Of a stretch of 64,000 nt of DNA, positions 24,446 through 38,400 are shown piece after piece. The notes under the pieces were generated by a model. That model did no database searches. It worked only from the letters and a program-made list of their open reading frames with translations, and was not told the origin of the DNA. Position 1 is the first letter of the stretch. Every line of letters begins with the position of its first letter. Position numbers and translations under genes: made by a program. The stretch is from Nectonema munidae (Eukaryota > Nematomorpha > Nectonematoida > Nectonematidae): contig JAUIRK010001046.1 in the NCBI GenBank assembly GCA_030549495.1, positions 396,501-460,500 on the forward strand, given 5' to 3'.

Positions 24446-27069
24446 TCAGGACATTATGATTTTTATTGCAATTATTTTCAAATAAACAGTATTGCTTCTA
24501 GTGCGTTTACCATTGTCTGCCTTAGTTGAATAATTTATATTATTTACATTTAAAAAAATATATTTTATTACTTTTAATTTCCTTCAGTCCTTACAAAATT
24601 TTCAAAATAAATGAGCCAAAAATGGAAGCCAACTCTTTATTTTTCATTTCACTAAAACTACCAATTTTCTTGTAATAATTATTTCGTGCCAGATTTTAGC
24701 AGCCTTTTTTGAGTAAAATAATTGTAAAAAATTTGTTCAAAAGTAAGCAAGGAGTTTCCATGCATAATGTTTGGGCGCGTGATTATGATATCCAAAAAAT
24801 TAAATAAGATTTTCAGTATTCAATATTTGATTTTCCAGCAAATTTACGTTACACTACGATTTTTTATTGAATTTTGGTACGACTTGAAATTTTTTCGTGT
24901 TCAGATACGGAAAAGTTTTACGGTATGAAAAATATTTAGGTTAAAAGTTGAAATTATTTTTTCAGGATGTACTTCAGTCTATAACAGGTCATGCAAACGA
25001 GTACATATGTTAGACCAATTCATCTAAGAAAAATTATACAAAGACCAAAATTTTGAAGACTAAACATCTGCTTTCTTTTTTATATATTTAAAATAGGCGA
25101 ATTTCACTGGTCGTTGAGGTGTTAAGTGAAATCATTTCGTTCAATTAAAACTTAATTGAATGAAATGTGAAAAAAGAAATTCAAATATTTTAACGAGATT
25201 TTTGTAAGTCAATATCTGTCCAGTTTTTTCAATAGGTTATTATATAAATTAAGCCAGACCTATTTTATTTTATCGGTGTCCGATTGAGTGTGAACGATTC
25301 AATAAATAGTCCACGCTTAACAAAAGTTCGTATGAGGATACTACAACTTCATTTCATATCTTATGTATAAATCTAAAAAAGCATAAAATAAAAAATCTTA
25401 TGACATTTCAACCAAACCTGTTATACAATGGGAAATTTTAATCTAAAAATGAAGTGTTAAGATATTGTCTATAAAAAAGACATGTTGTTTTTTAACTTTG
25501 AAAATGTAAATCTTGAAAGTTTTATGAATAATTTCTTCTTATATATAGATTATTAATGTCAAATTTTGGAAAATTGTGAATTTCTAGTGAAATTATAGAA
25601 ACCATCGGTATTATGAAACGACGGGCTTTTTTTTCTATAATATTGATGAAAGATATACAGTAAAAAAACTAAATAGTGGTTACACTCATAAAAACATCGA
25701 AAATTCTAGACAATATGTATATATGAAATTAGGCGTGAAAATAGATATGCCAGTAGTTAGTATATTATCGTATAATTGATAAAGAGATAATTATATTTGT
25801 CAAACATGTTTGCCTAATTTTACTAAGATACTTAATATCCTACACTTTACTAATTTATCTTAAAAAAGACTCACATATAGAAAGAATTTGGAAAATTCAA
25901 ACAAATAAAATTGTAGTATTATTAACATAAAAATTATTTAAATAAATAAAATTATTTATTCTTAACTATATAAATTTGTAATTTCAGATTTATGATAAAT
26001 TAGTAATCATTAAATTTATACTTTTTATTTACTGAAATATTTTTAGAATTTAAATAAACTATCGTAGGTAAGTAAGTAAATAAGTAAGTAACTAAGTAAT
26101 TGAAGAACAAAAAAAGTAAAATTTTTGTAGGTTCATATCAAAATACAATTTAAAAAATAAGAAGGTAGGTAGGTAGGTAGAATTCAGACCACTTTTGAAA
26201 AAGTGGTGATAATTTTGCATAAAGTTAAAATTGGATTATTTATATAGGTGAATAAGAAGAAAAGAATTTATTTTTACATACATACATCAAGAAATAACAA
26301 GCAAAATATTAAACATGTGTTGAAATATTACAGGATTTAGTTATAAGCTGTGGTGAAAAAATGAAGCAGAAAAGACATAGTGCATGTTTTGGAATGGCAA
26401 AAAAGCTCCTAGGAACCGCTTAGATTCTGCCAACCATATTGCAAACAAAAATGAACTACGTTAATATAATTGAAGGATAAAAATGTTGATATTATAGAAG
26501 TACAATATTTTATGTTAAATCAATATTGTTTATGAAAAAAAATAAAAAAATGTCTGGATAAAGCAGTTGTAGAATACTAGAAGGCACAAAAGTTTAAGAT
26601 AATTAAAGTGTTATACAAAAAATGAGGAAATTAACTTTTTTTTAAAGATGCAAGGAGAATCAAACAAAGTAATAAAAAATCTAAGATAAGTATTCCAAAG
26701 TTTACAGGATTTAAATTTCAAAGAAGAATTAGAGCTACGAAGCCTATATCGTGGCAAGGATAAACAATCAGAATTTCTTAATGTTTACTTTTGATTATTA
26801 TTATAATAAAGTATATAATATTTTTTAGAATAAAGTTATTCTAGAAAAGATATATAAATTAAAGAAATTTAGTCTATAATGAAATTTTTTTCAAGAGTGA
26901 GAGTTTTTTTAATAGTATATATAAAGATGTCAAAAGATCTTAAGTGAAGGGTGTCAAGGTAGGTAGGTCAAATCACTTTTCAAATTTAATTGATATGCTT
27001 GCAAATTGCTTGATAGGGTTGAAGAGAGGAATGCAAAGAAGGATGTTAGGAGTATTCTAGAAATGATAA
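24446..27069. other. AT-rich intergenic DNA with tetranucleotide repeats
   Basis: No coding signal was found. It contains AAGT/AGTA repeats near 26064-26101 and four to five AGGT units near 26163-26181. Confidence 0.4.
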
Positions 27070-30000
27070 ATATATATATATAGAAGGATAGTCGGTTTTA
27101 TTGTGGATTAAGGTGAAGAATGGGTTCAATAGTACCTATCAAGGTGGAGAGTAATTTAAGAACTCTGGGTGAGTAATGATGTCGCTTAGATTAGTGGGAA
27201 AGTGGCTAAGGGTTGAGGGGAAAGTGTTGATGAGTTTGTATCGGTGTAAAATGAAGAATGGACAGAGGAAGGCGAGGTGGTATGGTGTTTCGAAGAGTGC
27301 GTTGCAGAACCAACACGTCAGGTTGTCTGAGAGTTTAATGCGAAAGAAGCAAGGGCAATGACCGAGAACCACCTAATAAGATATCTCGATGGAGTTTATT
27401 TGTGCAAAGCACAGGATTAGTGTATGGCATTGATGTTGGAAATGCGCGAAAGCAGGGTGTTTGTGGAGTTGGTGAGAGAGTTTTGCCATTGGTTTTGGGT
27501 GTGTGCGAAAATGTTACGTATAAGACGTTGGGGTGTACTGAGGTCAAATGTAGCGAGATGGTCAACATGCACGTTTTATGTATGTTGGAGTGAACGAGGC
27601 ACCAGAAAATGAAGACAGTGAAACGAGCGGAGAGGAGTGTAATTTCGAGAACAAGGTGGAAGCAAAGAAGAGAATGTTTTTGAGAAGGTATAAAAATGAA
27701 TATGAGTGAAACGCTTGAAAGTATTGATGTGTTGGGTGATCTGATCGCATGAGGTGATTAAAGCTTGACACTCAGCATCATAAGATGTAGTTAAAAGATT
27801 TAGAGGAGAGCTTGTTAAAAAAAAGGAGATAGAGAGGCGCCTGCATAAAAAGCGGTGGAGATAGCGCATTTTTGGGAAGACTTGAAAGCGTCTGTGAAGA
27901 TTCTCAGGGTTGAAAGTTCGGAGCGATATCTGAGCTTTTAAACCTGTTTAGGGACAAGAGATTTGTTTGCATGAGTAGTGATAGCAAAAGGAAGGGGCGA
28001 AGAAAGATGTACCAATGTGGTGGGGTGTACCTTAGAGTGTATGAGGTAACGGTGCGAAGTGATGTGTGAACCAGTTTGTCGTGTGGGTGTGATGCGTTCA
28101 GTGCAAGATGTAAATGGGAGGCTGAATATGGGAGAAGTAAAGATTTATATGTGCTGATGTAGCATCTGATGAAGGTATCTTTCAATTGGATTAAAAGTGG
28201 TGTGCAGTTTAGCGTGATTTCTAAAATAGATATTGGGGTTGTGCGATAAGCTTTCGAGATGGTTAATAGACTGACTCTATGAATGAATAAATATGTAGGG
28301 GTGGATGGGTGAGCGAGTAATGAACCCCATGAGAGGATGCCGTATTGAATTATCGGAAGTATGAGAGATTTGAAAATGAATAAAGAATGATGGATACTTA
28401 GACACCATCAGTATGAGATTGCTTGTCTTAGTTGAAACAGAGTCTATGATAGTTTGATGTAGGGGTTTTTGAAGTGTGTAGACCATTTCATGTTTGTTTG
28501 AAAGGTAGGCCTAGATACTTGAGTGGTTGCGGGTTGAATGAGGGTGTTATGATTTGTAAGCAAAGGTAGATGTGGGGAGTGTTTGCGAGTGAAATGAATT
28601 TTGTATGTGTTAAACGATATTTTCATCGAGTTGGCGGTGAAGTTCAGGATGTTAAAAAGTCAGGCTATATTCTGGAGGTTTTCGCGTTATGTGTTTGCAT
28701 GAGAAAGAAAAGAGAAGATCGTCGGAGTAGCACTGGGAAAAGTGAGATTTGAACTCGAGGAGATCTAAAAGAGTATTGGTGAAAATGAGCCAGAGGATGT
28801 CAGAGAGGTAAACCCCTTGGGGAGTTGAGAGAAAGTTTATGGACAGCGCGGGCGGTCTTTTGGGATGCTATGGAGCGTTCTAAATACTCGGTCAAGTTGG
28901 AAAGAGATAACTCAGTATTCATGTGCGGGTGATATGCAAACTGTGATGGGTGTATGAGGTGGTTATGAGATATATAATGAATCAGCCTTTTGCGGATTAT
29001 TTTTTCTAATAGCTTGCTTAAAACAGGGAGGATAGTAATTGGTCGCCAGTTTTTTAGATTTGAGGGTTCATTGTGAGGCTTAGGCAGAAAGAAGTGTTTG
29101 CCTATTTTCCATATTGATGGAAAAAGGAGTTAGATAAGCACGCGTTGTATATGTAGAGTAGATGAGTATGTAAAATGTAAAATTATTTTTTAATGTGGGT
29201 TGCGGTGATCGTGTCGTAGCTGGGAGCAGAATTGGGTCTGAGTGAGCTTACCGTCTGAGATAACTCTCTTAGTGTGATGGGAGGGAAATGGGTGGGGCTT
29301 AGCGATGATGTTAGTCTTTACGAGAGTAAGCGTTGGGCGTCATGGTATGGGTCGTCTGTGTGAGGATTGTCGCCGGGAAAAAATAGAGGAGAGAAAAGGC
29401 GGGTTTATGAGGATTCTTTAGTGTCTGTGTGGCGAAGAAGTTGATGGAGATTCGCAGGATGTTTTTTTACTTTTGTCAGTGTGGTGATTATGGGCCAGGT
29501 GTTGGACGATGAATTGGTAGTTAAATTGATCCAAGCATCTCGTTTTGCTTTTTTGAGGGAGCGAAGGTAGAGATGTCGTATACTTGAGTATAGAAAAATG
29601 TTAGATGAAGAGGGATTCTTTCCTAAATTTTTTAGAATAGGTTGGTGGCAGATGAAAGTGTATTATTGATTTTGAGAGCAGCAGCGTCTATCTTGGTTTT
29701 TGTGGATAGCACGGGTATGGATTCTGGTAGCTGGGTTGCAAGTGTTAGCAAAAATGTATAGCAGTAAGTGTGCTTAGCAGATGTTTTTAGGACGCGCGTG
29801 TGAAAAATTGGGGTGAAATCAATCTGGAAAGTGATATAGTGGTGATCAGAAGCGGATGGTTGGTCGGAGATGGCCGGATTAAAAATGAGATTGTGTGTGT
29901 TTGGTGACGCTAGAGGAAATTATGTTGTTCAGAACGATTTTGAAGAGGGTAGTATTTTTTGTGTCGTCGCATATTCGTAGGTTATGTTATGCGATGAAAG

Positions 30001-31010
30001 ATAAAGATTCAACGCCATGCATGTTTTCCTTATAATCCAAAAGAAAAGATCGGGCTATACATTCCGTTGAGATTATTAAATGTTATGAACTGTATAGTGA
30101 TGCGATGTGCGCCTTAGCTTGGTTTAGAGAATGTATGAAATCGTTTGTGAATGCTTTGGGTTGGAAGGGGGAGTAGTAGGAATAGAATAGGAGAAGTGCG
30201 TTTTGAGAGAAAGTTATCGCGAATACCTTTTTAGGGTTTTCACAAAGGTGTTTGAATAGTGTGTTGGTGGATGTTTGAAATGATATAGTGTAAGAATACA
30301 AACCCTTTTTGCCTAATTTTTTAATTAATGTTAGTGAGCCTAAGTGTTTAAGGAATCAATTCTCATGTAAGAATTATGTTGCGATATTTTCAATGGGGAT
30401 GCACGAAAGGACTAGGCGTGGAATACTAGGTGGGATGTCGTGTGCGGTGATGCCATTGTTCGCTAGTGGTTTTATGGCAATTTCTTTTTGTGTATTGTTT
30501 TCAAATTGAAATAGGAGGGTTACTAAAGATGAGCTACGCGTATTTTTAATGTTTATAAGATGTTTGTGGTTTTCCATATTTTTTTGAAGTTAGCTTTAAC
30601 AGTTCTATTTTGGTGTGAGCATAATTGGTAGATTTGGATTGAGAGTTTTCTTGGGTTTAGGAATTGCGTGTAATGTAGGTGGTGTACTAGCTGTTGGATT
30701 AGGTTTTGTGAGAGAAGTTTGGGTGCTGTTAGTGGAAGCTTTATAGTATGCTTTTAGGTGTAGAGTGTGCGATTTGAGAGAGTTGAATGGGCCAGACATT
30801 CAACCTCGTTTGAATGTGTGAGTAGAACGTCAGATTTTAATATGTGAAAGTTTATAAGTTGTTTCGCAAGAAGTGTGGTTTTGGTCGAACGGATCGGAGA
30901 TGATTTGGGAAGATGTGGGTGTTGTAGGGGAATCGTTTTGTTTGAGAAGACATGGATGGAATGATGTGAGACTGGTTATTGCGGAGATTAGTAATGATTA
31001 AATGGTTAAA
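27070..31010 (-). mobile_element. Decayed LINE, I/R1/Jockey group (RT and 3' part)
   Basis: Read on the minus strand the LINE order is clear. An ORF1-like part comes first (near 30800-30080, KHLINIKNTRSSSLVTLLF and KGLYSYTISFQTSTNTLF). An endonuclease end (SDHYHITFQID) lies near 29850. The RT lead-in is RELSQTVSSLRPNSAPS near 29280. RT core blocks are FFLPKPHNEPSNLKNWRPI and ILPVLSKLLEKIIRK near 29080-28970, with a YSDD box near 28720. The tail is CWFCNALFETPYHLAFLCP near 27270, the cysteine-histidine end found after RT or RNase H in R1, I and Jockey elements. The coding strand is very poor in G, so the plus strand looks G/T-rich. Multiple stops show age. A separate repeat block splits it from its 5' part at 33830-34490. 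Confidence 0.82.
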
Positions 31011-31685
31011 ATGGAAATATGTGGCGTGGGGAAGTAATAAAGAGTTGCAGTAAAAAGTTATTTATAAAAAAAAATTATTAAATAAATAATAATAAAAAGA
31101 AGCTTGCGACAGAGAAGTAGAATTTAGGAGAAAGAACAATGCGGAAAAATAAGGATAGGTAATCTTGTAAGGGTTTGATATCTTTATAAAGTTTGTTGAA
31201 GGAAAGACACAGCGCCATTTTTTGAGGGCGTCAAGGAAGATTTGAGAGTGGTTTTGGTGATTTATTTGGGAAAAAGAAACAGTGTCTTAGAGGCTTTTTG
31301 CGATAGGTTGAAATGATATTCTTTTAGTAAATTTTTAGTTTAAAAGGCATATGGTGAAAGAATATTGAGAGTTGTAATTTGAAAAAATGGTGATTAATTT
31401 ATTGTATGTGTAGATGAATTCTTAATATAAGTTTTTTGAGTTGAATTTGTAATGATGTGTTTATTAGAATTTCTAGATATGATGTTGAAGTGGTACAATA
31501 GGCGTTTGTAAAATATAATATGCATACATACAATAAATATTGTTAAAAAAAGGGATGTTTATTGATATACAGTTTTGAATACATAACACTTTATAGTTTA
31601 ATTATTTATAAAATCATAGTTAATTTTTGGGAAATGTCAAACAAAATTTTGATTGATGAGAAATATATCTAATAAAATATACCTT

Positions 31686-32530
31686 CAAATTTTACATGAA
31701 ATATATTTTTTTATATCAAATCGGGCATGCTGATTTCATTTTTGGAATTTAGAAATTGAAAATACCTATAAGTATGTAACAAACTTGCGGTTTACTTTTA
31801 AAATCTGTCTTTGAAAACATTCATTCAAATTTTACATGGAATATACACATTTTTATAACAAATCAACAATCGCAATTTCATTTATAAATTCTTTTTCCAT
31901 TTAGAATTTGAAAATGCTAATCAATGTGAAACAAATTTGCGGTTTATTTTTAAAATCTGTCTCCGAGAACATTAATTATAATTTTACATAAAATATACAC
32001 GTTTTTATAACAAATCAACAATGCCAATTTCATTTATGGATTGTTTTTGTAAGAATTTGAAAATACTTATAATTGTGAAACAAATTTGTGGTTTATTTCT
32101 AAAATTTGTCTTCGAGAACACTAGTTCAAATTTTACATGAAATATACACATTTTCATATCAAATCAACAATGCCAATTTCATTTATAGATTATTTTTGCA
32201 TTTGGATTTCAAAATACTTAGTCTGAAACAAAGTTGCGGTTTATTTTTAAAATCTGTCTCCGAAAACATTAATTAAAATTTTACATGAAATATACACGCT
32301 TTTATAACAAATCAACAATGCCAATTTCATTTATGGATTGCTTTTGCATTTAGAATTTAAAAATACTTATAAGTGTGAAACAAAGTTGCGGTTTATTTCT
32401 AAAATCTGTCTTCGAGAACATTCATTCAAATTTTACATGAAATAAACGGATTTTCATATCAAATCAACAATGTCAATTTCATTTATAGATTGTTTTTGCA
32501 TTTGGATTCAAAATTACCTATACGTGTAAA
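31686..32530. repeat. Tandem array of about 150-bp units (5-6 copies)
   Basis: Units share TTGCGGTTTATTTTTAAAAT, then TTTTACATGAAATATACAC, then CAATGCCAATTTCATTTAT. The TTGCGG landmark recurs at about 31785, 31937, 32087, 32234 and 32386, a period of 147-152 bp. Units differ by scattered substitutions, so the array is not newly expanded. It borders a piggyBac transposase fragment. Confidence 0.85.
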
Positions 32531-32537
32531 ATAATTC

Positions 32538-32745
32538 ATCTCTATTATCTAAACTTTTTATACTTTGTGGAATACCTTTTCTTCTTGTGTCTATTGTACC
32601 GACTATAGTTAATCCTTTTTTATACAGCCAATCATCTAGCTCTATAGAGGTGTACAAACGGTCAAAGGTTAAATTTCGACCTCTCAAAGATAAATATACA
32701 GTGATGATACTTCTTAAGTGTATAAGTTCTATATAATTTTTCTCA
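32538..32745 (-). pseudogene. piggyBac transposase fragment
   Basis: One minus-strand frame is open for about 65 codons and contains LSLRGRNLTFDRLYTSIEL followed by YKKGLTIVGTIDTRRKGIP. This corresponds to the piggyBac/PGBD core GRNVTxDNFFTS and GTxRKNRKxxP, including a catalytic Asp after LTF. Flanking transposase parts were not recognised, so it is a small relic. Its place between two repeat arrays suggests a piggyBac element with subterminal satellite-like repeats. Confidence 0.7.
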
Positions 32746-33309
32746 ATATATACATCGTTACCTTGGCAAAACTTGGATGGGATTTTCTGAAGCAGAAGGA
32801 GCTTACTTTATATATATACAAATTTAAGAAAGTTTGAGAATCAAATTTTGCATATCTGTCTTCACATATAAATGGAATATCAAACTTTGAAAAAATTATA
32901 CATAATATTTAAAAAACATGTTGTAATCATGTAAACTCCAGTTGAAATATAATTCACAGCTTAATTTCCATTCTATAGTCTAAAAATGGGAAAAAAAATT
33001 GAACATAAATATATGAATCAATTTTATATATAATAATGAGTATCAAAATTAATATTCGTGCCTCATTGGAAATTTTGATACTGAAAAAATTTGTTTTATT
33101 ATAGATTCCAAATAAAATCTAAACTTCAAAGAGAAATAAATTCATTTGTAAAACTAAAAATTTGAATATAGTCTTTGGAGAATAGCATGAAAACAAATCG
33201 TCAAAAATCAGTACAATATATCTGACCGCAAACATAACACGATTTTAAAAGTCACAAATTAATCAAAAATGTTAAAAAAAAAGGTTTTATAACTACTTAA
33301 ATAAAGAGT

Positions 33310-33720
33310 TAATTTTTTCAGTTGTGCTGTCATGTTAATCAATTTTTTGACAAGGTTTCATTGATTTTTAAAAAAAATAAACGTGACCATCGTATTCAGC
33401 ATACATGGAAATGTGTATATATGTGTAAAAAAGCTTTGTATAAGTACTAAATATAAAATTATCTTTTTTCATTTGAGCTGTCATATATCAATCAATTTTT
33501 TGACAGATTTGGTTGATTTTAAAAAAAAATAAACGTGACCATATTGTTCAGCACACTTTAAAATGGGTATATATGTGTAAAGAACTTTGTATACCCATTT
33601 AAACTAAAAGTTTCTTTTTTTGGTTGAGCTGTCAAATATCAATCAATTTTTGACAAGTTTGTTTGATTTTTATAAAAAATAAATGTTACGATCAGATTCG
33701 CAATCAATCATTTAGTAGGT
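33310..33720. repeat. Second tandem array of about 150-bp units (3 copies)
   Basis: Units share GAGCTGTCA, ATCAATTTTTTGACA, GTTTGATTTTTAAAAA and AATAAACGTGACCAT. The GCTGTCA landmark recurs near 33328, 33477 and 33626. The unit differs from the array at 31686-32530 but has the same period. It ends near a TTCGCGCGAA palindrome and the LINE resumes by about 33830. Confidence 0.75.
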
Positions 33721-33829
33721 TCGCGCGAAAATTTTGTAAAAATTTGAAATCAATCAAGAAAAACCAAGGGGGCTAAAATAGCCCGCCGTCACTGAAGAAA
33801 TGAAAATAGGCCGTCACTAATAGTGGGTT

Positions 33830-34490
33830 TTAGTGTGGTAAGGGTTAGTAGGTGGTGGCCTAGAAAGATTTTCGGTTGAGCACATACGTATTGATATATT
33901 TCCGGGTTACTTGGGTCTAAAATAATAGTATAGCAGTATACGCCGGTTTTCCCAAGTTGTGTAGGATTTTCGAGTACCTATAGCCTTAAGATGTGGATTT
34001 TGTTCTCCAATTAGTTTTATGATTTGGATTATTGCTATATCGGAAGAGATGCCAGGTAATATAAATTTTGGTTTTTGTTGAGGTAAGTCATTTGCATTTA
34101 GCCCGTTTTTGAGGGTTGTTCTAGCAGTAATTTTTTGGTCAACATTTAAATGGTACCAGAGTGGGATGATCTTGTTTTGGTGATCGATAGGAAGTTGTTT
34201 TTGGTATCTAGGTTTTTGACGACTTCTTGTCGATGAATGGCCTTCTATTTTTTAGTTGAAACGTTGTTAGATGGAGTGATTTTTAATGTCACGTTAGGTT
34301 CAAGGTATTTTCTAGTGCTTAGAGTGGTTTGCGTATTTGTGGTGGATTTGGGTGTTGGGTTAGGATATGATTGAGTAGTTATAGATGGGTGAGTAGGGGC
34401 TAAACTATCAGCATTTGCGTATGATGGTATTGAGGCTGATTTAATGTTTTTGAGATCGTTTGAACTTAGTATTTTGATGAGCAATATCAA
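33830..34490 (-). mobile_element. LINE ORF1-like 5' part, continuous with 27070-31010
   Basis: The minus strand here has the same G-poor coding composition as 27.1-31.0 kb. One frame reads FILPGISSDIAIIQIIKLI and then ENRRILLYYYF, resembling a LINE ORF1 RNA-binding domain. A low-complexity Pro/Thr/Ser stretch (34245-34490) precedes it. I infer that it is the 5' portion of the LINE split by the repeat and piggyBac block at about 31.0-33.8 kb. Confidence 0.55.
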
Positions 34491-35433
34491 AAAGACTGCC
34501 CAACTGATATATAAATAATTTTCCTTTATGTATAATTCTTTCTTGAGGAATTATTCTTTAATTTAATCCAATTGTTATAAAGCTCTTCCAATGGTTTGAT
34601 AGCATGTTATTGTGGATGGAGTGGTATTTTGGCTTTTTTTTGCGAAGGATTCAAACTTTTTTAATAATATCTCTAATTGTTTTTTTAATGATTTATGATG
34701 TTGAAAAACAAACAAACATAAAACTGCCTATTTGATGGTAGTTTTGAACCAGTTAATTTAATAAAATAAAAAATTTCCTTCTAGTTGATATGGATTCAGT
34801 TAATGACTTTTCAATATCAAAAACTGTTAAAAACTTAATTAATTTTCCTTAAAAGGAAAAATAAATAAAAAAACTTCTAAAAATAGATTTTTGTTGAAAT
34901 ATTAAACTCATGAGCGACCTCAAAACTTGGTCAGTTTTACACATAACAATTATATAAGCCATAAAACACATAAGAGGTCTGAGAGAATAAAAAATAAAAA
35001 TAAGGGCCACTCTTATAGATATACAGAGGAGTGTTTTCAATTAGGTTTAAATCACTCTTGCATCGAATTATTATGCATACATATTTTTTTCAAAGATATT
35101 TTAATTTTCTTAGATTTTGTCCAAAAAATAAAATACGATATCATTTTTATATTTATTCAAAAAATATATATTTTTCAAATTTTTTATAAAAAGTAGCTTA
35201 AAAGATATCTGATTTTTTTAATAGTTGAAAAAAATGTGAGCTTACACGATAGGAATAATCTATATTACTATAACTTGTTTAAATAATATTTGAAAATAAG
35301 TAGATTCTTAACTGTCTTTACCAATTCAAAAAATAAACGTCATCATATAAGTAACACTGATGATTATATAAACAACATATGATTACTAAAAGAAAATAAA
35401 GTAATTTGTTTTGTTAGATCAAAGTAAAAAAAC
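34491..35433. other. No recognised gene
   Basis: AT-rich sequence between the LINE and the EIF3E 3' end. A plus-strand open frame of 89 codons (34927-35196) is rich in Phe, Ile and Lys and looks like chance in AT-rich DNA. Confidence 0.4.
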
Positions 35434-35439
35434 TTTATT
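35434..35439 (-). terminator. Poly(A) signal of EIF3E
   Basis: A minus-strand AATAAA lies about 24 bases after the proposed EIF3E stop at 35463, followed by a T/A-rich stretch. Confidence 0.55.
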
Positions 35440-35462
35440 CACTTAAAATATTAAGCATCCAA

Positions 35463-38400
35463 TCACCATGTCCTTTTCTAAAATAAAAAATATATAAAAA
35501 ACTTGAATGGAAATGAAAAAAAGAGATAATATTTTACATTGGTTTGGGAATAAACCTTTTTTTCAAGATGAGAAACTAAAATTTGACTTTTAAACGTTAT
35601 GCTCTTGCATTTATCAATCAACTTTTGATAAGGAGAAATAGTTTCTACGCCCATCACGATATGACCCTGTTCAAAATGGTGAAGACAAAAATCAATTCAT
35701 GAAAAAAGAGAAGAAAGATTACTTTTCGGGAGTCAATCTTTGCATTTAAATTGGCGCATCTTATCAAGTTTGCTATCCAAATCTCTGCCCCTTCTTTTGA
35801 CATTTCAAGCTTTTCTGCTATCGTACTTGAATAAAGAAATAGAGTATAAATTTCAGAAAATGTTTTCACAGTATGTTTAACTTTATTCCTAAAATTTTTG
35901 TATAATTCAGAAGACATTAATTCGCCACGGCTATCACTTATCAAATTTTTTCTTGCCATAAATACCTTATCCTATTTGTATAGAATAAAAATTTAGAGAA
36001 CTTCTTTAAATTGTGTGATATTATTTAAAAACATAGAAAAATATAGTCATAAATCCAAAAGTTATAATTTTGGAATGGAAGCAGTAAATTATCTTTATAT
36101 TTTATAAAATCCAACTCCTCCTAGTACTTAAAAAAATCGTACTCCAATTCTAATAACTTAATCAATTTAACGCCATCTTTTCACATCCGACGTCGAGAAA
36201 AGAAGAGACGTTCTTACTTAAATTATTCTTTAATACTTTAAACCCGATTTCGACTCTAATTCCGACTTACAAATTTTATTAGATACCGTCTCTGACTCCG
36301 ACTAGGCAACCCTACATACTATCAACGAGATTTTTAGGGAAGGCGCTACTCACGACATATGTATTCAAACTTTTATGTTAGAGTGTCATGAAAATGAAGA
36401 AAAATATATATTTTTAACTCATTCTTTTTTAGTTCCAAATATTGTATAAAAACATTACAAAGTTATAACTATAGAAGAAAAACAGTGTGACAAAAGTGAT
36501 ATCTCAGTTTATCTCACAGATATATTATGTATTTCATCATTTTTTTATTTAGTGAAATTACCTTTTTATGATGGAATCAATGAATATATATATTTTATAG
36601 ATTATATATATAAATTAATTTTTAAAGAAAATTGATTGCAAAGTGTTTTGTATTGAATTTGACATGAATCAAATCAAAATAGTTTATCGAAAATAAAAGA
36701 GTTAAAAAAGCACTAAACTAAAATATTCCTCGACATTCTTTTAATTGGAATCATGTTCATTGCTTCCTTATAGACTTTTATATTTGGTCATTTGAAAAAA
36801 GCCATGCGATAAATTAGAGGACTCCCAAGAAATAATTAAATTTACAATTTAACATACGTCCGAATTTTTTATCATTGTAAAGGAAATAAATTTTCTAAAT
36901 TTTCCAATTAAATTTTAAAACACAGTTACTCTTGTTTTATTTGACATTGACATATTTAGGGAACAGCAGTCTAAAAATATACGTAGGATAATTTTAGTGT
37001 ATAGAAAGGAATATTAATCATGAAAATTCATACTTGATTTTATTTACTCAGTAAATGTTTAGTTAGTGATTATAAGAGGTACCAATATTCACAAGGAGAG
37101 ATGATCGACGTGAAAATAGTTTAAAAAACCTGATGTTGATGCATTGATGTATTCTACAAAACATTTCGAAGTAAAGTTCCTTCGCGTTCTCCAAAAAGTG
37201 TGGCAAGTAACGATAAATGAAAAAGTCTTTGGAAAAAACCTATTCGAAGAAGTCAGTGTAGAAAAGGAATAGAGATGAGTCTCTTTATATATAAAAATAG
37301 TTACTTCTTCGCAGATTTTTAGCTGTTGGTGTGCTTTGTTCAGATTATTGTCCACTAAAAGGAATTCTATGAAGGAAGTGATGGGATCTGAATACGCATA
37401 AGATTCCTTACATATAAATAAATATGAACTTCAGTATTAGGATAAAAAAAGTTTTTATATATCAAGTTAATAAAAATCGTATTCCATATTCTATATATTT
37501 TAAAGACACATCAGTTAGCTCAGCAAAGAAGACCAGAATTTTTATGCCAAAACTCGTTTAACTTATCTAATTTATCTTCCAAACGAAGGTTTCCCAACGG
37601 GGTCCACATGGACCCCTAAGGGTCAATTGAGAATTTAAGGCGGTCCATGGACAAAAATATAAATATTTGGGGTCCTTTTAACACAGTAAAGGGTCCATGA
37701 AGTTTTTGCTAAAAATAAATAATATGTAAGCAAATAAATGAGTTATCAGCATCCACTGCTTTTAGCGCTTAATTGATAAGCTATTTATGCATTATATTCC
37801 AAAACGTTTATACTACAAAGTGTGTAATAGTAAAATAAAAATCGGATGTAGGTATATTTTATATGGTTTGGACATCTAATGACCATATTTCTCATTTTTA
37901 TCTAATCACCATGTAAGTAGCGATAACAATTTCCTAAAATGTTAAATTACTACTGACTGAGTCACGGATACCCCAATATATTTATATTTATTCTTTTTGT
38001 GTTATAAGAGTTACACGTTAATTGTCGAATAGTATCTATGCTTACATGTTTAGTTTGAATGAAGTGAATTACAGTAATCTCTAGCAACTCGGCACTTTGA
38101 TTATCGAGGCCTAGATGTATATCGGATTTTATTTGAAGGTCATCATCGTATATTTTTTGTTTATCTTGTTCAAGGAAGCTTTTAGATGTGAAATTATGAA
38201 TATAATATATATTCGTTTTTTTTAAATTTACAATTAAAATTTAAATGTTTTCCCTATTTGAATATACATATTTATACGTCTCTTATAAAAAAGTGATATC
38301 TCAGTTTAAACAATATTTATAATTTATATTTTATAAAATGCAACTCCTCCTAGTACTTAAAAAAATCGTACTCCAATTCTAATAACTTAATCAATTTAAC

